A DNA stretch of 64,000 nucleotides. Origin: Zygaena filipendulae (Eukaryota > Arthropoda > Insecta > Lepidoptera > Zygaenidae). This document shows, one piece after another, positions 30,327-40,484 of this stretch. The notes under the pieces were generated by a model, which ran no database searches, was not told the origin of the DNA, and was given only the letters and a program-made list of their open reading frames with translations. Position 1 is the first letter of the stretch. Every line of letters starts with the position of its first letter. Where the stretch lies: positions 186,001-250,000 of the forward strand of contig CAJRBF020000007.1 in NCBI GenBank assembly GCA_907165275.2. The letters are read 5' to 3'. The translations under genes were made by a program, and so were the position numbers.

Positions 30327-30593
30327 TGGATTTGTTCCCTTAATGGAACGTCTCTCTTGGTGCTTGACCTTAAGTACTTAAAAATCAACTAACAAAAATT
30401 TTATTCTAAAAGTTATCACCTGCTAATCAAAAACAGTTTTAATTACAATAAATCTTTTTAAGTTATTTATCAATTATTCTTTTACTCTTTATTTTTACAA
30501 TCATATTTTATTATTATATTTATATATACCTTTATACCTTTATTTATTTAGCAATAATCTTTAAACAATAAACTTAAACAATTTTCCTTTTAA

Positions 30594-32651
30594 CTACTTT
30601 TTTTTATTTGCAAAGTATACTCTATAACCTTTAATTTCACTTTCATAACCTACAAAAATTCCAAATTCACTTTTATTATCAAATTTCTTTCTCTTTTCTT
30701 TAGGAATATGTACCGAGCAAGATGAACCAAATTTCTTGAAAAAGTTTATATCAAATGTTTTGTTGAACCATATTTCATAAGGACTTTTATGTTTAATTGG
30801 ACTTACCCCGCATCTGTTTAATGTGAATACCACGGTGTTGACTGCCTCAGCCCAAAAACGCTTAGACATATCAGCAATAAGTGTTCTTGCTGCCTCCACA
30901 ACAGCCCTGTTCTCCCGTTCAGCTCGCCCATTTTGCTGTGGGGTATATGCTACAGTTCTCTGGTGACAAATACCATGGCCATCTAACAACTTTTTAATAT
31001 CCCTATTACAAAATTCAAGACCATTATCAGTTCTTAAAGTTTTTATACAATTACCAGTTTGATTCTTTACCATTTTTAATAAATTATCCAAATATATTTT
31101 TACCTCATTTTTGTTTTTAAGAAAATAAACAAATTTATAACCTGACATATCATCCTTACACAAAAGAAAGTACTTAGAACCACCTATGGACTCAACTTCC
31201 ATGGGACCACATAGATCAGCATTTATAAGTTCACCTACAGTGCCTGCCCTTGACTCACTATTAGTATAAGATATTCTATGTTGTTTGCCAAGTAAACAGT
31301 TTTTACATGAAGTTAATTTTGTATCCAAGTATTTAATATTATGACTCTTTAAGTATTCTTTCACATATTGATAGTTTTGATGACAAAATTTATCGTGCCA
31401 GTCAGATAAGCTTGATACATAGTTGGCTATGACTGTTTTTGGTCTGAACTTTAATTTATACAATTTATTGTTGTGTCTTTCAGCTATAGCTCTTAAATTA
31501 CCTTTAGAATCCAAAATGTTACATAGATTTTTATTACTTTGCATATTATAACCTTTATCTAAACATTTACCAACAGAGAATAAGTTAATTTTAAGTAGAG
31601 GAACAAAAAGTACATTACTGATGGTTGTAAAGATCCATGATTGTCCATTCCAGGCTTCTACTTCCACAGTGCCTATACCTGAAACTTGTAAAGTGGTGCC
31701 GTCACCAATTTTAACCTTTATATCACTTGTTACACTTTCACTGAAACTTGTAAATAGAGAACGGTTGCAACACATATGCTCACTAGCGCCTGAATCCAAT
31801 AGCCACTCCATGGTCGAGTCTGTCTTGCCAGGAACAACGGAAGCCGCAGATACAAATGCATTGCCACTGTCATTGCCGCTGCATGCATTGCCATTGTGTT
31901 CAGATTTGTGTTTATATTGGCTGCTCTTATTCCTTCTAAACCAACATTTATCTATAGAATGTCCAAATTTCTTGCAATAATTGCATTGCAGTTGTTGTGT
32001 TTGTGCATTACTGGTTCTACAAAAGCGGGCAATATGACCTGACCGATGACATTTGAAACACTTCTTGTCTTGTTTAGCCACTAGAGCATTGGACGATGGC
32101 TCGTTTGATTGATGTTGTAATCTTGTTTCCTCCAAGTATAAACGCGCTGTCAGTTCATTGAGGGTTTGTGATGCTTGGGGCACTGACTCCCATGCAGATA
32201 GAAAATAATTGTAGTCAGGGGGTAGACTCATTAAAATTTTAGATAGTATCATTTGATCATCAATTTTCTTTCCCCGTGCTTGGATTTTAGCTTTGAGATC
32301 TTCAATTTTAGATAGAAATTCGGCCATAGTACCACTTGAATAAGTAAGTTTATAGAATTTTTGATACAAAAGATGTACACTTACATGAGATTCGTGTTCG
32401 AAGATTGATATTAACTTTTGCCAAACCTCATATGCAGATTTACATGACAGGATGTGAGGTATTACGCCTTCTTCCATGCGGTTAACTAGGATTGACATGG
32501 CTTTTGAATCTTTCTCTTTGTTAGGATCTGTGACTGGTTTCGAAATTACCTCTTCATACCTCTTCGATTTTAGGGTAATTAAAACTTGGAATTTCCACAC
32601 ATTCCAGTTTTCGGTACCACGAAGTTTGATACCTTTTTCTTCCTTGTCCAT
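30594..32651 (-). CDS. Copia gag-protease-integrase polyprotein, RT deleted
   Basis: 685 residues from the ATG at 32651. The gag part has a UBN2-like fold region (about 20-180) and two CCHC knuckles, C198-C211 (CFKCHRSGHIARFC) and C223-C236 (CNYCKKFGHSIDKC). The protease has the active site DSGAS at 286-290. The integrase shows an HHCC-type region (WHDKFCHQ to CKNCLLGKQ) and a DDE core: NADLCGP, RTDNGLEF and the E of NGRAERENR. It ends in an integrase C-terminal segment (FGIFVGYESEIKGYRVY) at a point where a full copia polyprotein, usually about 1400 residues, would go on into RT. The frame closes with KKK and a stop. Confidence 0.9.
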   Translation of the reverse strand: MDKEEKGIKLRGTENWNVWKFQVLITLKSKRYEEVISKPVTDPNKEKDSKAMSILVNRMEEGVIPHILSCKSAYEVWQKLISIFEHESHVSVHLLYQKFYKLTYSSGTMAEFLSKIEDLKAKIQARGKKIDDQMILSKILMSLPPDYNYFLSAWESVPQASQTLNELTARLYLEETRLQHQSNEPSSNALVAKQDKKCFKCHRSGHIARFCRTSNAQTQQLQCNYCKKFGHSIDKCWFRRNKSSQYKHKSEHNGNACSGNDSGNAFVSAASVVPGKTDSTMEWLLDSGASEHMCCNRSLFTSFSESVTSDIKVKIGDGTTLQVSGIGTVEVEAWNGQSWIFTTISNVLFVPLLKINLFSVGKCLDKGYNMQSNKNLCNILDSKGNLRAIAERHNNKLYKLKFRPKTVIANYVSSLSDWHDKFCHQNYQYVKEYLKSHNIKYLDTKLTSCKNCLLGKQHRISYTNSESRAGTVGELINADLCGPMEVESIGGSKYFLLCKDDMSGYKFVYFLKNKNEVKIYLDNLLKMVKNQTGNCIKTLRTDNGLEFCNRDIKKLLDGHGICHQRTVAYTPQQNGRAERENRAVVEAARTLIADMSKRFWAEAVNTVVFTLNRCGVSPIKHKSPYEIWFNKTFDINFFKKFGSSCSVHIPKEKRKKFDNKSEFGIFVGYESEIKGYRVYFANKKK

Positions 32652-32768
32652 TTTTTTCTTTGTTCTAATTCGTTACCACAAAATGGCCGCTGTCCCAAAC
32701 CGACGCCGAACGAAGTTCGTATTTCTTTATTTCTCGCGAATCTTACACCCAACCTATGACAATGTTAT

Positions 32769-32786
32769 GGCGCTGGGCCCATAACC
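32769..32786 (-). promoter_or_regulatory. Copia primer-binding site, initiator tRNA-Met half type
   Basis: On the minus strand GGTTATGGGCCCAGCGCC follows directly after the 5' LTR end AAAACA. GGTTATGGGCCCAG is the known Drosophila copia primer site, which pairs with an internal part of initiator tRNA-Met. Confidence 0.8.
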
Positions 32787-32972
32787 TGTTTTCTTTCAGG
32801 TTGGTTTTAATATTGTAATAAAATATTGATACTGATCGGATGGTTTTTATTTAATTATATTCACACAAAATTACAGCGTACATGTACTCGTTAAGCTTCA
32901 GAGGTAAGAGAGAGAGAATGTTGCCAGTGCACATAGACTAATAAGTTTAACGTTTCATTACACTTATCAACA
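32787..32972 (-). repeat. 5' LTR of the copia element
   Basis: A 186-bp LTR followed outward by AAAAA and then CTCATCCAATATGAC, the interrupted target sequence that is seen whole at 43730-43767. Confidence 0.88.
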
Positions 32973-33199
32973 AAAAACTCATCCAATATGACTAATTTTA
33001 ATACGTAAAATAGACAGAGTTTCAACTTTAATGCACGCAACAAGAAGAACACTCAAAAGTAGCTAGCACGGCTATTTATGTGTCTACCCCCTGCCCCTTC
33101 CGTAATTATGGGCGGTGCTACGATATGGTAATCGTGACGTCACGCCGAATAGGCGTGAGGCAGCCGGCGGGAATTATTGGCGCGTCTTTCAAATGTTCG

Positions 33200-33300
33200 G
33201 AGAGTCAGGCAGACTGGCTGGCTTGGCTGGCTGGCCTGACCGGCATGGCCAGCCTGGCGTGGCTAGCCTGGCTTGGCTAGCCTGGCATGGCTGGCTTGGC
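33200..33300. repeat. TGGC-rich low-complexity tract
   Basis: Imperfect tandem TGGCTTGGC / TAGCCTGGC units over about 100 bp. The frames it opens consist of repeated Gly-Leu-Ala or Ala-Trp and are not protein-like. Flanking 32978-33200 and 33301-33930 show no gene. Confidence 0.75.
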
Positions 33301-33930
33301 ACGCATATGTGAACTTGATACGTAGCGACGCGTTACAATCGGCCATCCTGCAACAAATTGCTCCCGCAATGGGGACAAAGAACGAGGCTTAGCTTTGTAA
33401 TGAATTGTATCTAGTATTTTAATTTTTAATATACTCTTTTCACGCACGCAGGTATCAGATATGTCTATTAAGCAACACAAGCTTCTATTGGTGCAACACA
33501 CAGAACAGAAAATAGCTGATAAAAGGGATATCAACTAAGTTTAGTATGTCAACAGGTGAAAAATAGTTCGTCAGGTGGTTTTCGCACTCCAACTATTCAT
33601 TACGCACTAAAACATTCATTAATGTTCTAAAATTGCGAAAAATATACTTGGGGCAAGTTAGATCATTTGCTCTATTTTTCTTTGCAACCTTTGTGCGCCT
33701 GCCCCGTTTACATGTCATCTCTAGCTAATTTATTTTCTCTGTGGTGCCTGCTATTAAAAATTACCTACTGCTTTATGCCTTTCACGGATTAAAGATGTTG
33801 GCACTGTTTGATATAGGAATGACAGAAATGATCTCTCCATACGCTTTTTCCCGTGTCCGTTGAAAGTTGAAGCCCGCGATGTTCCTGAACTTGTATCTAT
33901 CATATTGCTGAAAACTCTGACCACAATGTA

Positions 33931-34085
33931 GAATAGAATAGAATAGAATAGAATAGAATACACTTTATTGTACACCAAAATAATGTTACAGTGTGTTAAC
34001 AAAAACTTATAACTAAAGGCATACAAAAGGCGGTCTTATCGCTTTAATAGCGATCTCTTCCAGACAACCTTTGGGTGGACAGGAC
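33931..34085 (-). mobile_element. LINE 3' end with (GAATA)n tail
   Basis: Six GAATA units (33931-33960), then CACTTTATTGTACAC. Read on the minus strand this gives ...GGTTGTCTGGAAGAGATCGC... then GCGATAAGACCGCC, GTACAATAAAGTG and the pentanucleotide tail. This order is typical of the 3' end of a widespread lepidopteran LINE group whose ORF2 ends in a WLEEIA-like peptide. It is severely 5'-truncated. Confidence 0.65.
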
Positions 34086-34261
34086 AATGTAGGTTTACAA
34101 TCCTAGTAGGGCTACTCGAGGGAGTCTTCCTCTAAAGAACGAAGTCACCTTTCAGTTGTCAGTTTTGACGGCGTTTATTGAAACTACATGTTCCAATGAG
34201 AGAATACATATAGAAATAACTAGATTTGCCCTGTGCGCGAGCTGCGAGCAGCTCGCGTTTG

Positions 34262-34801
34262 CGAGCCAGGGCCGAAACAATTTCCCCATACAAACAACTA
34301 ATGTTCGGCGGCCATCTTGAAAAATGACGCAATCGAAAAACTGATTCGATATTCGGCATCAGCGACCCCAAAAACCCCCGGATGCCGAACCTCACCCGGA
34401 TCGGATCAACTTTTTTTTCGGCCGCCATTTTGAATCCGCCATTTTGGATTTTTACTACGCCAGGCGGTTGCCCCCCATTGACCTCTATTTGTTCGAGCAC
34501 CCCCCACCTGACTCTTTTAGTTTCGGAGATAATCGAGTTTGAATTTTGTTCGGCGGCCATGATTTTTTCCGCCATTTTGAAAAAAAAGTTTCACTATTGA
34601 AATTTGCCCAAGGTGTGGATCAAACTTTGTAAGTAACAGTTTTACTTTTGATGGATAGTTTCGGCAGGCAGTCAACTCACTACCTAATGAGGAGCAGGAA
34701 TCGAAGATGTCGAGGTTTTCCCACAATCACAGAAACCTCCTTTCCACATCTTAAATACATTATATCGACCTAGAGATGCTCCTTCTGGGAGAACAATTAT
34801 G
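34262..34801. repeat. Direct repeat, copy 1, rich in CGCCATTTTG
   Basis: It contains GGCCGCCATTTTGAATCCGC and ends at CTGGGAGAACAATTAT. It matches 34930-35473 in order and orientation (offset 668 bp), with one small insertion and scattered substitutions. No coding content; this motif style is a common dispersed repeat in moths. Confidence 0.8.
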
Positions 34802-34929
34802 CTTAACTTTTTTTCGCCAGCCATTTCGAATCCGTCCGCCATCTTGGAATTATTTATATCCCGATAGAAGAAGATAGTGCACCACCAACTGTACAAATTT
34901 TTTTTCAATACCCACGGCCGATAGTTTCC

Positions 34930-35473
34930 GAGCCAGGGCCGAAACAATTTCCCCATACAAACAACTAATGTTCGGCGGCCATCTTGAAAAATGGCGCAAT
35001 CGAAAAACTGATTCGATATTCGGCATCAGCGACCCCAAAAACCCCCGGATGCCGAACCTCACCCGGATCGGATCAACTTTTTTTTCGGCCGCCATTTTGA
35101 ATCCGCCATTTTGGATTTTTACCACGCCAGGCGGTTGCCCCCCATTGACCTCTATGACATTTGTTTGAGCACCCCCTACCTGACTCTTTTAGTTTCGGAG
35201 ATAATCGAGTTTGAATTTTGTTCGGCGGCCATGTTTTTTTCCGCCATTTTGAAAAAAAAGTTACACTATTGAAATTTGCCCAAGGTGTGGATGAAATTTA
35301 GTTAGAAACGTTTTCACTTTCGACGGATAGTTTCGGCGGGCAGTCGACTCACTACCTGATGAGAAGCAGGAATCGAAGATGTCGAGGTTTTCCCATAATC
35401 ACCGAAACGTCCCCTCTACATGTTCCATACATCATATCAACCTAGAGATGCTCCTTCTGGGAGAACAATTATG
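34930..35473. repeat. Direct repeat, copy 2, rich in CGCCATTTTG
   Basis: Second copy of 34262-34801, closer to identity in its first 225 bp than later. The 128 bp between the copies (34802-34929) is a third, diverged piece with the CGCCATCTTGG motif. A short ATA run follows at about 35508-35525. Confidence 0.8.
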
Positions 35474-35980
35474 TCAATGAGTGAGTGGTAATCCAGCTTT
35501 ATATATTATAATAATAATAATAATAACTAGTGTAGGTACCCAACAAACAAGTTATAACAATCATCATCATTCCTTCTTATGCACTCGCCTAAGGTGGTAG
35601 TGTCGCGGTTTTTCTTTGCTTGCGCTTTACTTGTTTCACCTACGATAATTATCCGTAACATCCTTCTGCTCAAGTATTAAAATCGTGTGCATCAAGTGTT
35701 GTGACTCAGACTGCAACCGCTGAGACAGTGCTATAATACCCTAGTGCTGTTTCTTTTCCGCGTCGCATCTCCGTGTCGTGGTGGCGGGGCGACCTCACTC
35801 CTCACCGCTACGATAAAGGACAGAACTATATTTTTCGTCTCACTTCTACACGGGGATAGAATACGGCGGAGATCATCGTAGCGACGACGCGCGACGTCAC
35901 CACAACAAGATAGGTACCTATACCTACTATCTGCGCGTGACCTGTGGCTGTGATAGATTTTATTTATCAAAACAATAGCT

Positions 35981-36932
35981 ATGCAAAACAACCCGCCCAA
36001 CATAATCTCGTCTAACCCTGATATATCGACTGCTATGGATCTTGACCATTTACATGTGACTCGCCGGAAACCTAAATCTCCGGATGGTAGCTTACAACTT
36101 ACTTGAATTCTTAAACACTAAATTTCACCAACAACTATTGGTATGGAACGAAAAACTCGAGCAAAGCGTTCAAGAAACAATTTCTAAGGTGGTAGGAAAC
36201 ACAATTGCCAACGAGCTCGCAAAAATGAATGCAGTGCTGTCGAACTTGAATACTAATATGCTTAAACTCATTGAAGATAACACGAAAATAAATAATATTT
36301 TACAAGAAACCAATTCAAAACTGATTTCATTAGAGGATGCCCTGAACCACGTATGTGGACGCCAGGATTCCACCGAGGGGCGGCTCACATGTCTCGAAAA
36401 TAAATTCTCGAGAATAGCGGAGGTACCTACACATATCAATGCGCTCGAAAACAAAATTGCGTCTTTGGAGCAGCAAGCTAGGCAATGCAACATCGAGATT
36501 TCGAACCTGCCCGAGAGGAAGCCTGAAAACCTGCTTGTCATCATGTCTGACCTTTGCCGTGAAATCAACTTTACTCTAAATAAATCTGCGATCCATCGCG
36601 TCCCTCATGCCGACCAACAAAATGCGCGTCCAAAAAATATTATAGTAAAGTTGACCACGCGTGTACTGCGTGATAACTTTATTTCCGCATACCACGCGAA
36701 GAAAGGTGTGACCTCCTCTACATTGGGTATTTCGGGACTCGAGCACAAAATATACTGCAATGAACACCTGACTGTGGCCAATAAGATGCTGTACCGCAAA
36801 TGCCGTGAAGTGGCTAAGGAAAAGCAATATACTTATGTTTGGATAAAACATGGCACTATTCTTGCGCGTAAAACGGACACCTCTCCAGTTATTGCCATTA
36901 GATCTACACATGACACAGCTAAATTCAAATGA
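35981..36932 (+). pseudogene. LINE ORF1 protein, one frameshift
   Basis: The ATG at 35981 opens a frame with RRKPKSPDGS that stops after 42 codons. The protein continues in another frame from about 36084 to 36932, so one indel near 36100 breaks it. The second part has a long coiled coil (about residues 25-130 of that part: repeated Leu/Ile heptads) and a C-terminal RNA/DNA-binding domain with TTRVLRDNFISAYHAKKGV and IYCNEHLT, which resembles the domain shared by LINE ORF1 proteins and baculovirus FP25K-type proteins. The normal function is to bind the LINE RNA and help target-primed reverse transcription. Confidence 0.75.
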
Positions 36933-37332
36933 TTTCTTTTTACTTCATTTAGTAAGCTCAGTTATTTATATACCTACTTAAATAATACTGATATGTTTCC
37001 TCTTCATATGCGACAGGCTTTTCAGCGCTATTCAAATAGTCATAAGACACAATTTATTTTGCTGCGAACGAGCCCCACTTACGATAATATTGTTCAAACC
37101 GTTAATTTACCTACATTGATGATGGATAAAAAATTGCTTGTCCTTCAGCTAACCTTTTCTAAATGCTATTATGAGGAAAGATTACTTTATAAAAATGTGT
37201 ATAATATATTAATTAATGTTCTCGGCCTCTTGTGTACGAAAACAATTATTTTTGTTTTCAGTGATGCGGGTTCCATGGCTTGCGCTGCATACTATACATT
37301 TAATCTATATTTTTTTACTATTGTCTTTCGTA

Positions 37333-40198
37333 ATGGATAATAAGGTGTTATCTATCTATTATCAAAACTGTCGAGGCCTACGTACGAAGTTGCATACACT
37401 TTATATGAGTATATTACAACATAATTATGATATAATTGTATTAACTGAGACATGGTTGCAGGATAATATCAGTGATAACGAATATATAGACTCCCGATAT
37501 CGAGTGTACCGTAGTGACCGCGACCGAGCGGGCGCGGGGCGGTGCGACGGTGGCGGGGTGCTCGTGGCCGTGCGCCGCGAGCTGCCCGTCGCCCCGTGCG
37601 CCCCGCCGCCGCCGCACCAGCCCAAACCGCATGCACTCATAGACTATGTTGTATTAGATTTATGTGCACATAACTATCGCTGTGTTATTAGTGCGGTTTA
37701 TATACCTCCGAACCTAAGTTTCGAGCTTTACTCCGGATACCTTGACTTTGTAGCTAACCATATTGACTCGCCCCAAATTAATGACTTTATTTTGGTTGGA
37801 GATTTCAATCTTCCTACTTTAGATTGGAATATTGGTCAAACTCACTCAACTCCAATCATCCAAAGCAATTACTGTTTACATAATAAATACTTAATTAATT
37901 TTATGTCCTTAATTGGCGGCTATCAATACAATAAATATAAAAATAGCAAAGATAGATTACTTGATCTAGTTATTAGCAATATAAGTACGTGTTCGATATT
38001 CTTACCACCTGTTACCCTGGTGCCGGTCGATCCACACCATCCGGCACTTTCTGTACTTGTACCTATTATTGACGATCGTGTGCCACTACAAATTAAGCCG
38101 CGTCAACAATTTAACTATAAGTTTGCAGATTATTTTAAGATCAATGAACACCTAAAAAATATTAATTGGACAGAATTATATGACTGCACGGACGTGGAGT
38201 CGGCTGTTTCATTCTTTTATGAAATTCTGTATTCAACAGTAAGGCTACACGTCCCTACATCTAGGACTAAAAATTTTCAATACCCCATCTGGTTTTCCCG
38301 TTCCCTGATACACATATACAAAAATAAAAATAACGCATGGATAAAATGGAAGACATATAAAAATAACTCAGACTACGATATATTTTCTATGTTTAGGGAC
38401 AGGTTCAAGAATGAGTCCGAGTCATGTTACAAAAAATATATGGCTCAAGTTGAGGACAGTATTCGGGATAATGTCAAATTCTTTTGGATATATATACATA
38501 GTAATAATAACAATAATGTTGTACCTGACAATATGACTTACAAAAATGAAACTGCGAAAACACCTGAAGAAATTTGTAATATGTTCTCATCATTTTTTGG
38601 TTCGGTTTTTCAAGCATCTGAACTGAGTGATAACTTTGACGTCAGTATTTTATCAGATTTAAATGTTGATTCTGATCTGATTTTAAGTAGCATTAGTTTA
38701 ACACAGGATGAAGTACTTAAGGAACTTCGCTCGCTAGATGCCACTAAAGGATCAGGAGTAGATAGTATCCCCTCTCTGTTTTTTAAAAGAACGGCTGATT
38801 CACTTTATATCCCCTTGCACTACATTTATAATCGATGTCTACAAGAAGGAGTCTTTCCGACAATTTGGAAAACTCCAATCTCCAACAATGGATCCAAAAA
38901 CGATGTACAAAATTACAGGCCCATTTCTATACTACCTGCTCTGTCGAAGGTCTTGGAAAAACTAGTACGTAATAAAATTTATCCACATTTGCATAGAATT
39001 ATTTCGGAACAACAACACGGTTTCGTACAAAGACGCTCCACTACAACTAATCTTTTAATTTATACTTCATATTTATTTGACGCAATGGACGCCAACAGGC
39101 AAACTGATAGTATTTATACTGATTTTCGCAAGGCCTTTGACAGAGTAGACCACAAAATACTTTTGGAGAAATTGGCCTATAACGGAATACGTGGTAATTT
39201 GTGGCGGTGGTTTAAGTCGTACATAACAAACCGCAGTCAAAAAGTTGTCATTAATGGATTTGAATCCCGCTTTATACCTGTTACTTCTGGAATTCCCCAG
39301 GGCTCAATACTGGGCCCCCTGTTGTTTGTTTTATTTATAAATGATGTAGGCAAATGTTTTAAGTTTAGCAATTATCTTTTTTACGCAGATGATTTAAAAA
39401 TATTTCATAAAATTGACACTTTTGACGACTGTATTCAAATTCAACAGGACTTGAACCGCTTTTCACTTTACTGTACACAAAATAAATTAGAGCTCAGTTT
39501 AAATAAATGTAAAGTCATAACCTTTTCAAAGTAATTAAAAACGGTCTATTTTCCCTATTCGCTTTGTGATGTTAGACTCGACCGAGTACAGTCTATTAGA
39601 GACCTCGGAGTCACACTGGACGCAAAACTTCATCTGGATCTACACATTGATAATATTATAAATAGGTCATATAGAGTGTATGGCTTCGTCATGCGGACAT
39701 GCTCTAGCTTTGTCCGGCCCTCAACTTTTCTGTATATATATAAAAGTCTTATACGCTCACAGTTAGAGTATGCGGTGCCGGTCTGGAACCCTTATTACAA
39801 TAAGTATACAGATGCTCTTGAACTAGTTCAGAGAAAATTTTTACGACGTATAAATTATAAATTCTCACGTAGTAGCCGCCTACCTTATGTAAACCTGTTA
39901 AAAAAAATTAATTTATTGAGCCTTCAAAACAGACGTCTTCAGTTACAATCACTTTTTTTGTACGATATATGTAACAATAAATATGATAGCATTCCTCTTA
40001 ATAATGAACTATATTTCAATGTACCCCGTAATTTCCATGTTCGCAGAGATCACAAATTATTTTCCACTCAAGCCTGGACGTTCTCCAATGTATCGAATTA
40101 CTCAATCTTTTAATAATTACTTTAGCGATATAGAAATGTACGTAAGCGTAAGCGAGTTTAAAAAAAGACTAATAGCAGCATTGGGAAAAATAGGATAA
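37333..40198 (+). pseudogene. LINE ORF2: endonuclease and reverse transcriptase, two lesions
   Basis: From the ATG at 37333 the protein begins with an apurinic-type endonuclease (YYQNCRGLRTK, LTETWL, VGDFNLP). RT follows with DFRKAFDRVDH, SGIPQGSILGPLLF and the catalytic FYADD. A TAA at 39532-39534 stops it. The same frame then continues (DLGVTLDAKLH, RSQLEYAVPVWNPYY) to 40113, and the final segment (FSDIEMYVSVSEFKKRL) is in another frame up to 40198. So one premature stop and one late frameshift make it inactive, although most of the domains are readable. A short GC-rich block at 37517-37630 contrasts with the AT-rich rest. Confidence 0.85.
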
Positions 40199-40484
40199 GT
40201 AAATTATATTATAATAATTAACCCCCAACAGTGTGTAACAAACAGACAGACAGACACGCAAACTTACTTTCACATTTAGGATATATTAGTCACTGTACCA
40301 ATGGTTGATATTTTATTTCATATTTTAATAGGCACAGCGCATAGCATTAGAACTACTGTTTAAGTAATCTGTGGTTACCGGTGCTGGTTGCACATAGAGT
40401 TATAATTATTTTGTAAGCTACATTAAGTAATATTTTTTGTACAACTGTTTGGTGACCCAAATAAATTAAAAAAAAAAAAAAAAC

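Larger units (their letters stand above)
30141..32972 (-). mobile_element. Copia element lacking reverse transcriptase
   Basis: Two 186-bp LTRs, identical by eye (30141-30326 and 32787-32972), start TGTT and end AACA. They flank a single frame on the minus strand, and a 5-bp target duplication AAAAA lies at 30136-30140 and 32973-32977. The primer-binding site is of the copia half-tRNA type. The internal region has gag, protease and integrase but no RT or RNase H, leaving only about 270 bp between the stop and the 3' LTR. Identical LTRs mean a recent insertion, so it must have been mobilised with enzymes from another element. Confidence 0.9.
35500..40484 (+). mobile_element. CR1/Jockey-group LINE with poly(A) tail
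   Basis: The element consists of a 5' region (start uncertain, about 35.5 kb), ORF1 (35981-36932), ORF2 (37333-40198), AATAAA near 40460 and a poly(A) tail at about 40469-40484. It is near full length but carries disabling mutations in both ORFs. I could not find a convincing target-site duplication. Confidence 0.8.

Noticed and set aside
30327..30594. A hidden RT fragment after the copia frame
   Set aside because: The about 270 bp left are AT-rich with stops in all frames I read and no RT motif.
33200..33300. A Gly/Ala/Trp-rich protein
   Set aside because: The frames simply translate the TGGC repeat.
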